From Microbulbifer thermotolerans (GTDB taxonomy: Bacteria; Pseudomonadota; Gammaproteobacteria; Pseudomonadales; Cellvibrionaceae): a DNA stretch of 64,000 bases. The notes below the pieces were generated by a model. It was not told where the DNA came from. It did no database searches and was given only the letters and a program-made list of their open reading frames with translations. The stretch lies in assembly GCF_900112305.1 (NCBI RefSeq), contig NZ_FOKT01000001.1, positions 62,001 to 126,000 of the forward strand. The letters run 5' to 3'. Below, in pieces: positions 30,014 through 39,083 of the stretch (positions are counted from its first letter, which is position 1; the number at the start of each line of letters is the position of its first letter). The translations under genes were made by a program, and so were the position numbers.

Positions 30014-30499
30014 CTATTCCATATACGGGATCAGTCGACCAAAAATCATTACCCCTGTCCATAGCAGTAGAGAAAGTCCGGCAACGATCTTTACATCTAT
30101 AGGGAAATAAATCACGTTGCTTTGATTGTTTCCCCTTTTGATGCTCCGTAATCGTAAGGAAAGATATAGGGCATTTATTATCGCAAAAAAAATCAATGAT
30201 ATTTTGATTTTAAAAGACGGGTTGATGAAATAACGGCTGGGATCACCAAACAAAAAAAAGATTCCTGTGGCGATGTTTATCGTAAGTCCAATTAGCGTTA
30301 CAAAGATAAAATTGTCAACAGCTTTAAAAGGATTTTCTGGGGCGAATCCAATAATCTTTAAGTCGACTACGATTAAAGAACCAAATAGCAAGCATAATCC
30401 TATAAAATGCAAGCTTTCCAGGGTTGGCCAGACCCAGCTGTGAGCATTGATATAATCATATGTACTTGAAGAGATCATCCAGTTAATGACATCTTGCAT
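30014..30499 (-). CDS. Four-segment membrane protein, DUF6644-like
   Basis: A 161-residue inner-membrane protein with about four hydrophobic segments. The start SSSTYDYINAHSWVWPTLES and the pattern HFIGLCLLFGSLIVVDLKIIGF resemble the next gene upstream, so the two are likely paralogues. The end motif ALVSGR/IFGRLIPY-like IFGRLIPYME also matches. DUF6644 is a tentative family name; the role is unknown. It lies 12 bases downstream of its paralogue on the minus strand. Confidence 0.6.
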   Translation of the reverse strand: MQDVINWMISSSTYDYINAHSWVWPTLESLHFIGLCLLFGSLIVVDLKIIGFAPENPFKAVDNFIFVTLIGLTINIATGIFFLFGDPSRYFINPSFKIKISLIFFAIINALYLSLRLRSIKRGNNQSNVIYFPIDVKIVAGLSLLLWTGVMIFGRLIPYME

Positions 30500-30511
30500 G
30501 ATAATCTCCCT

Positions 30512-30967
30512 CTAATCGATATATGCGATAAGTCGGCCTGAAACGAGTGCCGCTATCCATACAAAAATTGATGCGCCTGCTATAAATTTATGCTTTGAAG
30601 TGATCTTGCCAGAGATCGTTCTTGTGGCTAAATAGTGGCTTAACAGCAAACCGGTTGCGATGAGTGTTATTTTTAGTAGAAATGGCCGGTTTTCCCATAG
30701 AAGAGTCGCGCCGCCGAAAAATAAAGCGGTTCCAGACAGAAGATTAATGCAAAACCCTGCAATCGCTACTTTCCAATAGTTATACATATCTCTGAGTGGC
30801 AGCCTGGAACAGAATCCGAGAAGTCTAAAGCTAATCATTAGGGCGATGCCTACCAGTATACTCATACCAATGGTATGCAGGGTTAATACAATTGGATAAC
30901 CCCATAAAGAATCTGATACCCATAAACCCAATGATGAGCTCTCAGCCCAATCTAAAAATGTCAACAA
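30512..30967 (-). CDS. Four-segment membrane protein, DUF6644-like
   Basis: A 151-residue membrane protein with about four hydrophobic segments, starting FLDWAESSSLGLWVSDSLWG and then LTLHTIGMSILVGIALMISF. It ends SGRLIAYID, similar to the end of the following paralogue. The conserved histidine in the second segment could bind a cofactor, but nothing else identifies a function. The DUF6152 gene upstream on the same strand is a frequent companion of such proteins, by memory. Confidence 0.6.
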   Translation of the reverse strand: MLTFLDWAESSSLGLWVSDSLWGYPIVLTLHTIGMSILVGIALMISFRLLGFCSRLPLRDMYNYWKVAIAGFCINLLSGTALFFGGATLLWENRPFLLKITLIATGLLLSHYLATRTISGKITSKHKFIAGASIFVWIAALVSGRLIAYID

Positions 30968-31061
30968 AATTACCTCGTTTATACGCTTAGGGGTGGCTAT
31001 GAATAATTCGGATAAGGGTTATCTCTTGTTATGAGGCTACTAAGAGATGGAATCTTTTTAT

Positions 31062-31274
31062 GGAACCTCTGATTAATTCGCGTGGACACTATGGTAGCTT
31101 CCGGGGCGCTCAGGCAATAGGACGGACATTTCGAAAGCGCACGAGTACTTCCCTGTAGCTCCGGCGGATACATCCCTGTATCCGATGGTTTCGAAATGCC
31201 CGTCCTATCACCTGAGCTTCACATCCGCCCGCGAAGAGCTTCTGCCACCAGAAAGTGATTTAATCAGAGGTTCC
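31062..31274. repeat. MITE-like intergenic repeat, best copy
   Basis: A 213-base unit with perfect 15-base terminal inverted repeats: GGAACCTCTGATTAA (31062-31076) and TTAATCAGAGGTTCC (31260-31274). Inner inverted repeats around GGACGGACATTTCGAAA and TTTCGAAATGCCCGTCC would fold into a long hairpin. It encodes nothing. Other copies lie at 33632, 36607, 32698 and 10594. Confidence 0.8.
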
Positions 31275-31417
31275 TTATAAAATGTGCGAATAGTTTCCTG
31301 TAGCGTCTATAAATATATCTATAGATGCTACAGGAACTACTCCTGCGTTTTCAAAAAAGCGCTGCGTGAGCGCTCTGAAACCAACGACAGAGCACATGCG
31401 ATTTAATCAGAGATTAA
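31275..31417. repeat. Second, partial repeat unit beside the MITE-like copy
   Basis: No gene. It contains an inverted repeat around TTTCCTGTAGC and GCTACAGGAA and ends with GATTTAATCAGAGATT, a variant of the right end of the adjoining 213-base repeat. It looks like a nested or partial second copy. Confidence 0.45.
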
Positions 31418-32572
31418 TTAGCGTTTCTCATAGGTTAGGTCGTCGCATTCATAGGGGAAGTATTGCGATTCTGTCAGCTTCACAACGTCTTCGCCGTGTA
31501 CTTTCTCTTGCAAGTACAAAGGATCCTCTATTTCATACGAACGGTGGAGTGATAGCCCGTCATCACTGAGATGAAAACGCTCAACGATATGGAGTTGATC
31601 GCTGTTTTTGGCTGCGCCATTCGGATGCGGTGGTGCATGTATGTAACCAGGAGCAAAGCCTATGGTGTCTACAATCAATACGCCGTCTTCCCACTTGCCT
31701 ATTGAGTGACCTGCCACACTGGGCTCAATATCTGCTGGATGCTGGTCCAAGTCGAGGTGAATCGTGCGAACGATGTCCATGAAACCATAATGAATGGTGA
31801 TTTCATCTTCGGTCTGATCAATGCGATTCACTAATTGGTCGAATGTCCAGTCATCTATGATGTTGGTTGCTTTACAGTGCAGGCGAGGGCTGTCTTCAAA
31901 TCGGTAACCTGCAACGGCCTGCTCGCCTGCCTCTGTTAGTTTGAACTGTGGCCGATTCGGGTCTCGTGGCGGACGCTCACCCATGGGCGGGCGCTCCCCC
32001 CTAGGAGGACGCCCATCTTCTGGCGCGGCTGCCAGATCTTGTCGCGGAGCTGATTTTGAGGAAGGTTTTTGGGGGCGAGGTCTCTCTTTGCGCTGGTCGC
32101 TTACCCAGTTGCCGCCGATGTTTGGTGTTCCATCCGGTAGAGTGATTTTTCTGGGTTGTTTAACTAAATTTCCAGAGTTGTCAAAAACAGAATTTCGGTT
32201 AATTGTCAGCCCGTTGGTAAAATGTATGCTGTTTGCATGGCAGGCGAGATCTTCACTGCGTGCTGGCGCACCAATAATGGTGATTTCCTCTCCTTTTTTA
32301 AAGAGGCTGGAAGACCATCCTGCTCTCTTTAATGCGCTTCCTGTGCCTAGATCACAGCGCCAGTTTTCGACGTTGCCTGCGCTATTTTTAACATCGAAAT
32401 AGATGTACGCATGCGGGTTGACTAACCTTATTTTTGTTATTTTTCCTGTTATCTTTATTTGTTTAGAGGTGTCAAATTGACCATTTACACCATGGTGGGC
32501 CATGGCACTGTTGGCGAACATTGCGGTGCACGCAATTCCAATACATATATTTTTGAAAAGAAATTTTTTCAT
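31418..32572 (-). CDS. Secreted DUF6152 family protein
   Basis: A 384-residue exported protein. The signal peptide ends near SAMA, before HHGVNGQF. The first part (about residues 30-130) has the DUF6152-type beta domain with GKITKIRLVNPHAYIYFDV. A proline/arginine-rich repeat (PPRGERPPMGERPPRD, about residues 180-200) links it to a second domain with LHCKATNIIDDW and VDTIGFAPGY, as in proteins of unknown role. It lies upstream of the two DUF6644-like genes on the same strand, separated by the repeats. Confidence 0.65.
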   Translation of the reverse strand: MKKFLFKNICIGIACTAMFANSAMAHHGVNGQFDTSKQIKITGKITKIRLVNPHAYIYFDVKNSAGNVENWRCDLGTGSALKRAGWSSSLFKKGEEITIIGAPARSEDLACHANSIHFTNGLTINRNSVFDNSGNLVKQPRKITLPDGTPNIGGNWVSDQRKERPRPQKPSSKSAPRQDLAAAPEDGRPPRGERPPMGERPPRDPNRPQFKLTEAGEQAVAGYRFEDSPRLHCKATNIIDDWTFDQLVNRIDQTEDEITIHYGFMDIVRTIHLDLDQHPADIEPSVAGHSIGKWEDGVLIVDTIGFAPGYIHAPPHPNGAAKNSDQLHIVERFHLSDDGLSLHRSYEIEDPLYLQEKVHGEDVVKLTESQYFPYECDDLTYEKR

Positions 32573-32918
32573 TTGATGTTGCAGATTCGGATGGTAAGGA
32601 TGTTTCTTTTATTCTAAGTGAAGTCATTCGCACTACAGTGATAGGAAAAGTAAATATGTGTAAATTTATGCGTGACTGGGTAAAGAGATGCATCCAAGGA
32701 ACCTCCGATCAGCTCTCTCTGGAAGCAAAGATAGCTCGAGGCCAGATAAGAGGTTTAGGTGAAGGGGTGGGCGTTCAGAAGCCCACTATATTCCCGGTGT
32801 GAATTAATCAGAGAAGCTTTGATTTGCTTCCTGGCAGTAAAGTGGCTTCAAAATCAGAGCTTCATATCATGGGTCTGATGAATCATTTCCGTCAGCAGAA
32901 AAACTTATCAGAGAGCGT
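32573..32918. repeat. Gene-free stretch with a diverged repeat copy
   Basis: The 346-base gap holds the probable promoter of the DUF6152 gene and, from 32698 to about 32816, a decayed repeat copy starting GGAACCTCCGATC and ending GAATTAATCAGAG. Further half-matches (AATCAGAGCTTC, AACTTATCAGAG) continue to 32915. No gene is supported. Confidence 0.5.
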
Positions 32919-33539
32919 TTAGTAGGGCGATCGGGCAAGCACTTCCTGATATTCCGCCTCGCGCAGCGCCAGCTCCTGTTCCAGGTCTTCGATATCCAGC
33001 TCCAGCTCCGTGTGGCGCTCCTTGAGACGGGCGATATCGGCGAGCAGGGTCACCCGCTCTTCTTTGGTGGCCTCGTCACTGACCAGGTGTGCGCTCATTT
33101 CAGTAATGTCATCGAGAATATGTTCCCGTTCTCTTTCCAAATCGCTGATGGCTGAGGCCACCTGATTAACGGCGCTCTGGGCCAGATAAATATCGCGGCC
33201 GGCGCTGTGGCCACGGAGAAAAAGCCCTTCCAGATCAGCGGGGCAGACACCACTGTAGGTGCCCCCGGCACGGCCCAGGCGGAAACCCTGGTGTTCGGTA
33301 CAGTAGAGTTGCAATCCCTCGTCGCGGCCAGTCCGGTAGGAGGCGGTATCCGGTCGCACACCGTGCTTGGCGCAGGCTTCGCGACGCTTGCTCAACTGTG
33401 CAATCTGCAAACCCGCCGCCCCATCTTCATAGCCGATTGCGCGCCAGTCCGCCGTCAGACACTCTTCTTCACTCATTGTGGCGCAGCCGCCGACCAGGAT
33501 CAGGGCTGTGAAGGGAATTATCCAGGCTGTCATTTTCAT
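32919..33539 (-). CDS. DUF2799 lipoprotein with C-terminal coiled coil
   Basis: A 206-residue lipoprotein with leader ending LVGGC (Cys about residue 19). The middle has the DUF2799 pattern: CLTADWRAIGYEDG, KRREACAKHGV and YRTGRDEGLQLYC, with paired cysteines. A long coiled coil (about residues 130-195) ends the protein. It should sit in the envelope; the family has no assigned role. Two ATG starts two codons apart are possible. Confidence 0.75.
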   Translation of the reverse strand: MKMTAWIIPFTALILVGGCATMSEEECLTADWRAIGYEDGAAGLQIAQLSKRREACAKHGVRPDTASYRTGRDEGLQLYCTEHQGFRLGRAGGTYSGVCPADLEGLFLRGHSAGRDIYLAQSAVNQVASAISDLEREREHILDDITEMSAHLVSDEATKEERVTLLADIARLKERHTELELDIEDLEQELALREAEYQEVLARSPY

Positions 33540-33967
33540 TTGTTCTTGCCCCTTAAACGGAATTCTGCAACCGGCAATTTATCTTGCCGAGCTGACTACA
33601 ACCTGAATTCTTCACAAAAAATGAGACTTTGGGAACCTCTGAATAATTTGCCCTCTGGCGACAAAGGTACTTTTCACCCAGATGAGAAGCTCTGGTTCTG
33701 AAATGGACATTTCGAACCGCTCTATACAAGGGCGTATCCGGCGGAGCTACAGGGGCGTATTCGCGCATTTTCGAAATGTCCATCTCATTGTCTGAGCGTC
33801 CCGGAACCAGCTACAGCATTCGGGTGAATTAATCAGAGGTACCTTTGGCGTCATCTTTGGTGGGTGCACGGGGCGGCGGTGTCCACGTGAATCTGGGGGT
33901 CTACTCGATAAAGGCCGGTCTGCGCGTACTAGGATGGGGAGACTAGCAGGGAAAAGAGGAAGGGCCG
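33540..33967. repeat. Gene-free stretch with a full-length repeat copy
   Basis: From 33632 to 33843 lies a 212-base copy of the intergenic repeat, with ends GGAACCTCTGAATAA and TTAATCAGAGGTACC and an inner hairpin around ATGGACATTTCGAA and TTTCGAAATGTCCAT. The rest, 33844-33967, probably holds the amidase promoter; an AGGAAGGG ribosome site lies just before its ATG. Confidence 0.7.
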
Positions 33968-35410
33968 ATGCGTGAGTTCGCCAGTATGGGTGTGGTGGAA
34001 TTGCTGGAAGGGTACAAAAAAAGGGCTTTTTCCCCGCTGGAAGTCACAGAATCGTTGCTGGACCGGATAGAACGCTGCAACAGGATAGTCAATGCCTACT
34101 GCCTGGTGGACAGGGACACCACTCGCGCAGCGGCGCGGGCCTCGGAGGCGCGCTACCGGGCGGGGGCGCCGCAAGGTTTGCTCGATGGCATACCAGTGGC
34201 GATCAAGGATGTGTTTCTGACTCCTATGTGGCCGACGCGCAAAGGATCAAAAACCATTGATCCGGCAGCCACGCTGGGCAAGTCGGCACCTGCGGTGTCG
34301 GCGCTGGCGCGCAGCGGTTGTGTGCCCCTGGGTAAGACCACAACACCAGAATTCGGTTGGAAGGGTGTGACCGACAACCCCATAGATGGCGTAACCCGCA
34401 ATCCCTGGGCGCCGGAGAAAACCGCCGGCGGGTCCAGCGGCGGCAGCGCCGCGGCGGTGGCCCTGGGCTTGGGGCCGCTGGCGCTGGGGACCGATGCCGG
34501 TGGTTCTATTCGTATTCCCGCCGGGTTCTGCGGCATTGTCGGCCTAAAACCCAGTTTCGGTGAGGTACCCCATTGGCCGCCGAGCCCCTTCGGCACCCTG
34601 GCGCATGCCGGTCCTATGGCTTGGACGGTGGCGGACTGCGCTTTGGCGATGAATGTGCTGACGGAGGCGGACTACCGGGATGTCCACGCGGTGCCGAGGC
34701 GCAACATTGACTACGTCGAGGCTATCCAGGGAGAGCCCGGGCAGTTACTCAAAGGGTTGCGTATCGCTTTTAGCGCCGACCTCGGCTATGTGCAGGTAGA
34801 GCGAGAAATAGAAGAGAAGGTGCGCGCCGCCGCACGCTTGATGGAATCGCTGGGGGCCGATGTCACCGAAGTGGACCCGGGCTTCGACGACCCTCTGGCG
34901 GCATTCGGGCATCTCTTTTACAGTGGCGCTGCCAACGCGCTGCGCGAGCTCGACAAACGCCAACGGGCGCTGATGGACCCACAGCTGGTGGCAGTGGCAG
35001 AAAAGGCCGCACAGCTGACGGTGCTTGATTACTTGGCTGCGGTGAATGAGCGCACGGCACTGTGTGAGCGTATGGCCGCTTTCCACCGCACCTACGATTT
35101 GCTGCTGACACCAACGCTGCCAATCACAGCGTTCAAAGCTGGTCGCGAGGTGCCGGAAGACTGGACCAGCACTCGCTGGCCATCCTGGACCCCCTTTACC
35201 TACCCGTTCAACCTCACCGGGCAGCCGGCGCTGTCTGTGCCCTGCGGTTTTTCCAGTGCGGGACTGCCCGTCGGATTACAGCTGGTCGGGCGGCGCTTCG
35301 AAGACGCCACAGTGTTGCGTGCCGGTCAGGCCTACCAGCAGGCGGCGCCACTGACCGATATGCGTCCGCGGCTGTTTTCTGCAGGAGAAGCAGGGGGGGA
35401 GGCGATGTGA
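33968..35410 (+). CDS. Amidase signature family hydrolase
   Basis: A 480-residue amidase-signature enzyme, hydrolysing amide bonds of an unknown substrate. The Ser-cisSer-Lys triad is visible: Lys80 (VAIKDVF), Ser156 in GGSSGGSAAA and the nucleophile Ser180 in GTDAGGSIRIPAGFCG, with the usual 24-residue spacing between the serines. It has no signal peptide. Its stop overlaps the GTG start of the aminotransferase, so the two may act in one pathway, such as degradation of an amide followed by transamination. Confidence 0.9.
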   Translation: MREFASMGVVELLEGYKKRAFSPLEVTESLLDRIERCNRIVNAYCLVDRDTTRAAARASEARYRAGAPQGLLDGIPVAIKDVFLTPMWPTRKGSKTIDPAATLGKSAPAVSALARSGCVPLGKTTTPEFGWKGVTDNPIDGVTRNPWAPEKTAGGSSGGSAAAVALGLGPLALGTDAGGSIRIPAGFCGIVGLKPSFGEVPHWPPSPFGTLAHAGPMAWTVADCALAMNVLTEADYRDVHAVPRRNIDYVEAIQGEPGQLLKGLRIAFSADLGYVQVEREIEEKVRAAARLMESLGADVTEVDPGFDDPLAAFGHLFYSGAANALRELDKRQRALMDPQLVAVAEKAAQLTVLDYLAAVNERTALCERMAAFHRTYDLLLTPTLPITAFKAGREVPEDWTSTRWPSWTPFTYPFNLTGQPALSVPCGFSSAGLPVGLQLVGRRFEDATVLRAGQAYQQAAPLTDMRPRLFSAGEAGGEAM

Positions 35411-36606
35411 ACAGTTTGGATTTCGACTTCTATGAATCCGAGGACCCGCTGTGGAACCCGGCACTGCTGACGATTCCTGTGCCGGGAATCCGTAAGATGG
35501 TTAATCTGGCAGCTACCATGGACGACGTTATTCATTTGTCCATTGGCCAGCCGGACGCACCGGCGCCGCCCCATGTGATACAGGCCGCGGTGGATGCGCT
35601 GGAGGCGGGCCAGACCGGCTACACCATGGACGCCGGCCTGCCGGAATTGCTGGAGGCCTTGGCGGTTTACAACAATGCGCGCTATGGGCGCGGGATCTCG
35701 CCAGAAAATATTCTTGTCACCACCGGCGCTACCGAGGCCATCTATTTGGCGCTCACCGCTGTATCCGCGCCGGGGCGCGAATTTATTGTCCCGGACCCGT
35801 CATTTATGCTTTATGCGCCGCTGATCCGTATGAACGGCGGCGAGGTGAAATACATTCCCACACGCGCGGAGAATAACTACCAGTTGGACCCAGTGGAAGT
35901 GATCGATGCCATTGGCAATAAAACCCACGCGATCGTGCTTAATTCCCCCAGCAATCCCACCGGCACTGTCTACCCCCGCGAAACCATTGAGATGATCGTG
36001 CAGGAGGCCGCCTACCGGGGCGTCTATGTGATCAGCGATGAGGTCTACGATCACCTGGTGTATGACAACCGTGAATACGCCAGTGTTTTGTCTTGCTGCT
36101 CCGACTTGGACCACGTGATGGTGATCAGCAGTTTTTCCAAGACCTTCAGCATGGCGGGTATGCGCATTGGATGGATGATTGCAAGCCAAGGGGCCATCAG
36201 GAAGCTGCGGCGCTACCATATGTTCACCACTACCGTTGCCAACACACCCTGTCAGTGGGCCGGTGTCGCCGCGCTCCAGGGAGAGCGCGGGTTTATTGAT
36301 CGCATCGTCGAAACTTACAAACAGCGGCGTGATCGTTTGGTGCAACTGGTGGAGAAAACCCCTTACCTGGAGGGGTATATACCCGAGGGCGCTTTTTATC
36401 TATTTCCCTCGCTGCCGGACGGCGTCAACGGCAGCAATGTCGCGTTGCGCCTTTTGCGCGAAACAGGCGTCTGCACCATCGCCGGAGACACTTTCGGCGA
36501 ATCCTGCCGCAGCGCTTTGCGCATCAGCTACGCCACTTCCATCGACAATATTGAAAAGGCCTTCGAGCGGATAATTCCCTGGATGGCGCGGCAGGATTTT
36601 GTCTAG
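35407..36606 (+). CDS. Class I/II PLP-dependent aminotransferase
   Basis: A 399-residue fold-type I aminotransferase. Motifs are the substrate loop IGQPDAPAPPHV, TTGATEAIYLAL, NSPSNPTGTVY with the cofactor-binding Asn, and SSFSKTFSMAGMRIGW with the PLP lysine at 245. The GTG start at 35407 overlaps the amidase stop by four bases. The donor and acceptor cannot be told from sequence. An intergenic repeat begins directly after its stop codon. Confidence 0.9.
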   Translation: MNSLDFDFYESEDPLWNPALLTIPVPGIRKMVNLAATMDDVIHLSIGQPDAPAPPHVIQAAVDALEAGQTGYTMDAGLPELLEALAVYNNARYGRGISPENILVTTGATEAIYLALTAVSAPGREFIVPDPSFMLYAPLIRMNGGEVKYIPTRAENNYQLDPVEVIDAIGNKTHAIVLNSPSNPTGTVYPRETIEMIVQEAAYRGVYVISDEVYDHLVYDNREYASVLSCCSDLDHVMVISSFSKTFSMAGMRIGWMIASQGAIRKLRRYHMFTTTVANTPCQWAGVAALQGERGFIDRIVETYKQRRDRLVQLVEKTPYLEGYIPEGAFYLFPSLPDGVNGSNVALRLLRETGVCTIAGDTFGESCRSALRISYATSIDNIEKAFERIIPWMARQDFV

Positions 36607-37038
36607 GGAACCTCTGATTAATTCGCGTGAAAACAACGGTATGTTTCGGGGCGCTCAGGCAATAGGACGGATATTTCGAAAACGCACAAGTACTTCCCTG
36701 TAGCTCCGCTTTTGATCCGCCCTGCGGTTTGGCTCGTTACGGGTGGTCAGCTGTGAGGGCTTTTCAGCGCCGCGGGCGTGCAACTCAAATTTAATTTGGT
36801 AATAGCGCTTTCCTTAGTGCCGCACACGGACCAGCTTTAGGTTGGAAACCGTGCCCCCCTCTATAAAAAAGTGTTGTTTCACGAGTTGTCAGTGCCTGCG
36901 TGTAAAACTTTCAACCAATCATGGGAATGACCTCCATATTTTGAATATCTTTAGGGCGGAGTAGCTATCTCTCTGTTTTTTCAAAATTGTATTTTTTGAT
37001 AAATTTTCCGCTGTATTTTGGGGCTTTCTATGTGAGAG
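36607..37038. repeat. Left half of intergenic repeat, then gene-free AT-rich stretch
   Basis: GGAACCTCTGATTAATTCG begins at the base after the aminotransferase stop, and about 100 bases match the left half of the 31062 repeat, up to AGTACTTCCCTGTAGCTCC. The right half is missing. From 36710 to 37038 no gene is evident; the sequence becomes AT-rich, marking the edge of the accessory region. Confidence 0.65.
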
Positions 37039-37311
37039 GTGGGCATCTGTGAAATAGAAGAGCTGCTAACAGCGATGCGCGGAGTGTTCGAAAGAGCCTG
37101 TCAAGTATACGTGGAGTTGTGCGACTTTATCACTGCCGAGTCGCTGTCTATTGCTGTTGTGACAGCGAGCTGGTTTGAGCTGTACTCGCCAGGAACTGAG
37201 TCGGTCAGCGAGCAAGCCATAGAGAAGCTTGTCGAGCAGCGTCAGAACGCTGCGCGCCGCAAGGCATCTCGGCTGTTTTCAGAGGTAGAGCTGGCAATAT
37301 TGGGCGATTGA
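37039..37311 (+). CDS. Hypothetical 90-residue protein (weak)
   Basis: An open frame from a GTG start encodes a mostly helical, acidic-to-neutral protein with no membrane segment or recognised domain. A GAGAGG stretch precedes the start. It may be real or a chance frame; no attC-like site follows it closely, so it does not look like an ordinary cassette gene. Confidence 0.3.
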   Translation: MGICEIEELLTAMRGVFERACQVYVELCDFITAESLSIAVVTASWFELYSPGTESVSEQAIEKLVEQRQNAARRKASRLFSEVELAILGD

Positions 37312-37717
37312 CAGGCGCTGGAAATCAAAGCGCTAACCTTGCCCATGAAGGATATACTGAAAGCCTAGGGCATATTGCTGTGGGCACGGATAACCAGATT
37401 TCCCTTTAAATAATGTTTACATCAACCGCCCAGTTAGGAATATTGATGGACAGAATATTGATGGATGTCCATGAATGTTTTCTTTTCCAAATAAAGAAGT
37501 CCAATTGGTACTTTTCAACATCGACTCCTACGTTAACGCCCACTTTTTCTTTGTGAGTTGTCACAAGCACTGTTACTTGCTAAATTCGAGCTCGAAGCCC
37601 ATTCGACTGTTCGAGATAAAATCGGGTCGGGGTAGCGTCCCAGCTTGTTAACGGTATCGAGTACCTGGCATGCACCGGACTGCCACCCCGGTAACTAGTT
37701 GCCGCTAGCTACGGGCT
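37312..37717. other. Gene-free stretch with relic of a RAYT-element right end
   Basis: No gene is supported. At about 37463-37476 the sequence GGATGTCCATGAAT followed by TTTTCTTTTC matches the right end of the elements further along (GGGTGTCCATGAAT), and also the bases after copy 3. This suggests an old insertion or recombination point before the cassette array. Confidence 0.35.
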
Positions 37718-37815
37718 TCAACCTAACATCGATGAGAGTAGTTTGATATAGATATTGGACCATACAAGAAAAGGCAGGGCGACGCCAAAAAGCGGCGCGC
37801 CTGTTTTTGGCGTTA
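37718..37815 (+). other. Possible recombination boundary before the first cassette
   Basis: CCTAACATC at the left and GGCGTTATC at the right resemble attC outer boxes, and an inner hairpin of GCCAAAAA with TTTTTGGC is present. The two ends do not pair beyond the core, so it could be a worn attC or only the insertion junction of the first cassette. Confidence 0.3.
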
Positions 37816-37824
37816 TCTCTACAC

Positions 37825-38226
37825 ATGAAGAAGTATCTTTATATGTTAATGCCACTATCAGTTGCTGTAGTAATTTGGCTTGTAGTTGATTCGGATAAAC
37901 GTACATTGAGGACGGTATTAGCTGTCAATAGTCTACCTAGTGAGACTCGAATCTTGGACCACGCAACTTTTTCTTGGACAGACTATCGAGAAGAGTTCCT
38001 TATTTCATTTTCAGGGAACTACGAAGACTTATTAGTTGGCAGAGAATTTATGATATGCGACCCTCCAGAAAGTAGTAAAAAGGCCGCAGCAGGGCTTAAA
38101 GCTCACGAAGAAATGAAACTTAAATACTGTTATGGCGCGGGAAATTGGCAGTCAGCGCTGGGCGCTGTAACAGTCTTGTTAAATGAAGAAAGATCAAAGG
38201 CAGTTGTGGTTTTTGATCAGGACTAG
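37825..38226 (+). CDS. Cassette gene 1: hypothetical membrane-anchored protein
   Basis: A 133-residue protein with an N-terminal hydrophobic segment (about residues 4-23, LYMLMPLSVAVVIWLVV) that is either a signal anchor or uncleaved signal peptide, and a soluble remainder with two or three cysteines. No known family was recognised. The ATG at 37825 is used because the TTG at 37807 lies inside the recombination core. An attC-like site starts 2 bases after the stop, which makes this an integron cassette gene. Confidence 0.6.
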   Translation: MKKYLYMLMPLSVAVVIWLVVDSDKRTLRTVLAVNSLPSETRILDHATFSWTDYREEFLISFSGNYEDLLVGREFMICDPPESSKKAAAGLKAHEEMKLKYCYGAGNWQSALGAVTVLLNEERSKAVVVFDQD

Positions 38227-38228
38227 GC

Positions 38229-38328
38229 GCTAATAAAGTTGTCAAATTGACAGTTTTTCCGTCGCCCCTTTTTGTGCTAGATGGAACAAATAGGCTCCTC
38301 CAAAACTGCAATTTACAACGGCGTTAAA
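38229..38328 (+). repeat. attC-like site 1
   Basis: The left arm TAATAAAGTTGTCAAATTG pairs with the right arm CAATTTACAACGGCGTTA, leaving two unpaired bases (C and A) on one arm, the extrahelical bases that mark attC hairpins. The right core is GCGTTAA at 38321-38327. Length is about 100 bases. Confidence 0.8.
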
Positions 38329-38346
38329 AGTACAGGAAAACATCAA

Positions 38347-38661
38347 GTGGAATTTGTCGAAATTGAGCTAACCCAAGGCAATATCAACAACAATCACCTT
38401 TACCTGTCTTCGGTGATCGAGTTTTTTCCACCAGATTCTATCGGAGGCAGCAACGACAGCAGCCTCGCTCCGAGGCTCCTCGAAGTCCATAGCGGCATAA
38501 CGTCTCCAGTTCGTACTGATATCGCTGGCGATAAGAAAATTTTTCGCCGTCGGGCTTGGGTTGGTGAATTTTTCAAGGTTCATAATTTGGCGTCTGGCGA
38601 CCGGGTGGTAATCGAGAAAACGGGCGCCGACCGCTATCACGTGTACCCAAAACGAACCTAA
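38347..38661 (+). CDS. Cassette gene 2: small basic protein, possibly DNA-binding
   Basis: From a GTG at 38347 the gene gives 104 residues. The end GDRVVIEKTGADRYHVYP and the basic stretch KKIFRRRAWVGEFF recall the beta-barrel B3-like fold seen in some restriction enzymes and small cassette proteins; this is a weak resemblance only. Upstream codons back to 38281 lie inside attC site 1 and are excluded. It is followed at once by attC-like site 2. Confidence 0.5.
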   Translation: MEFVEIELTQGNINNNHLYLSSVIEFFPPDSIGGSNDSSLAPRLLEVHSGITSPVRTDIAGDKKIFRRRAWVGEFFKVHNLASGDRVVIEKTGADRYHVYPKRT

Positions 38662-38735
38662 TCTTGTTGTAGTTCGTTTCGGCCGGCGCCTCCACCGGAC
38701 GCCCCTGTCGAGGCGTCGCTAAACAAAAGCGTTAA
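38656..38735 (+). repeat. attC-like site 2
   Basis: The left arm CCTAATCTTGTTGTAG pairs with the right arm CTAAACAAAAGCGTTAAC with an extra G unpaired. The inner part has GGCGCCTCCACCGGACGCC. The right core GCGTTAA is at 38729-38735, just before the next cassette gene. Confidence 0.65.
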
Positions 38736-38750
38736 CTTTTATTGAGAATC

Positions 38751-39083
38751 ATGGAAGCAAAAAGTATCTACATAGCTACAATCCACATGAAATCAAAAAT
38801 CGATTGGGATAAGTCATCTGGTAACGAGTGGTCGTTTGTGGGCGAAGGTAGCGACTTCAAAGAGCTAGAGGTACAAGGGTTCATAGAGTCATACTTCACA
38901 GAAGATGAACTTTATCTTGTAATTGATCGGCATAATTCTTTTGCTATACCAAAGAGTAAAGCTGGAGCTGAAGTAAAGGCCAAGTTGTCCAACCAAGATA
39001 TTACACTCTGCAATAATGCATTTAGCAAAATGGTTGAGTTTAGTTACATAGGGGTGGCTAAGCATGGTGCCATCAAAAGTTAA
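38751..39083 (+). CDS. Cassette gene 3: hypothetical protein
   Basis: A 110-residue soluble protein with no recognised family; it is acidic in the middle and rich in beta-like stretches (YFTEDELYLVIDRH). The ATG at 38751 comes 15 bases after attC site 2. Its stop codon is part of TTAACAAGGCC, which looks like the left outer box of an attC, but no matching right half follows until 39498. A second gene overlaps its last 20 bases. Confidence 0.55.
   Translation: MEAKSIYIATIHMKSKIDWDKSSGNEWSFVGEGSDFKELEVQGFIESYFTEDELYLVIDRHNSFAIPKSKAGAEVKAKLSNQDITLCNNAFSKMVEFSYIGVAKHGAIKS

Noticed and set aside
37718..37815. A ninth full attC site before the first cassette
   Set aside because: Outer cores are present, but the arms do not pair, so it is listed only as a possible boundary.
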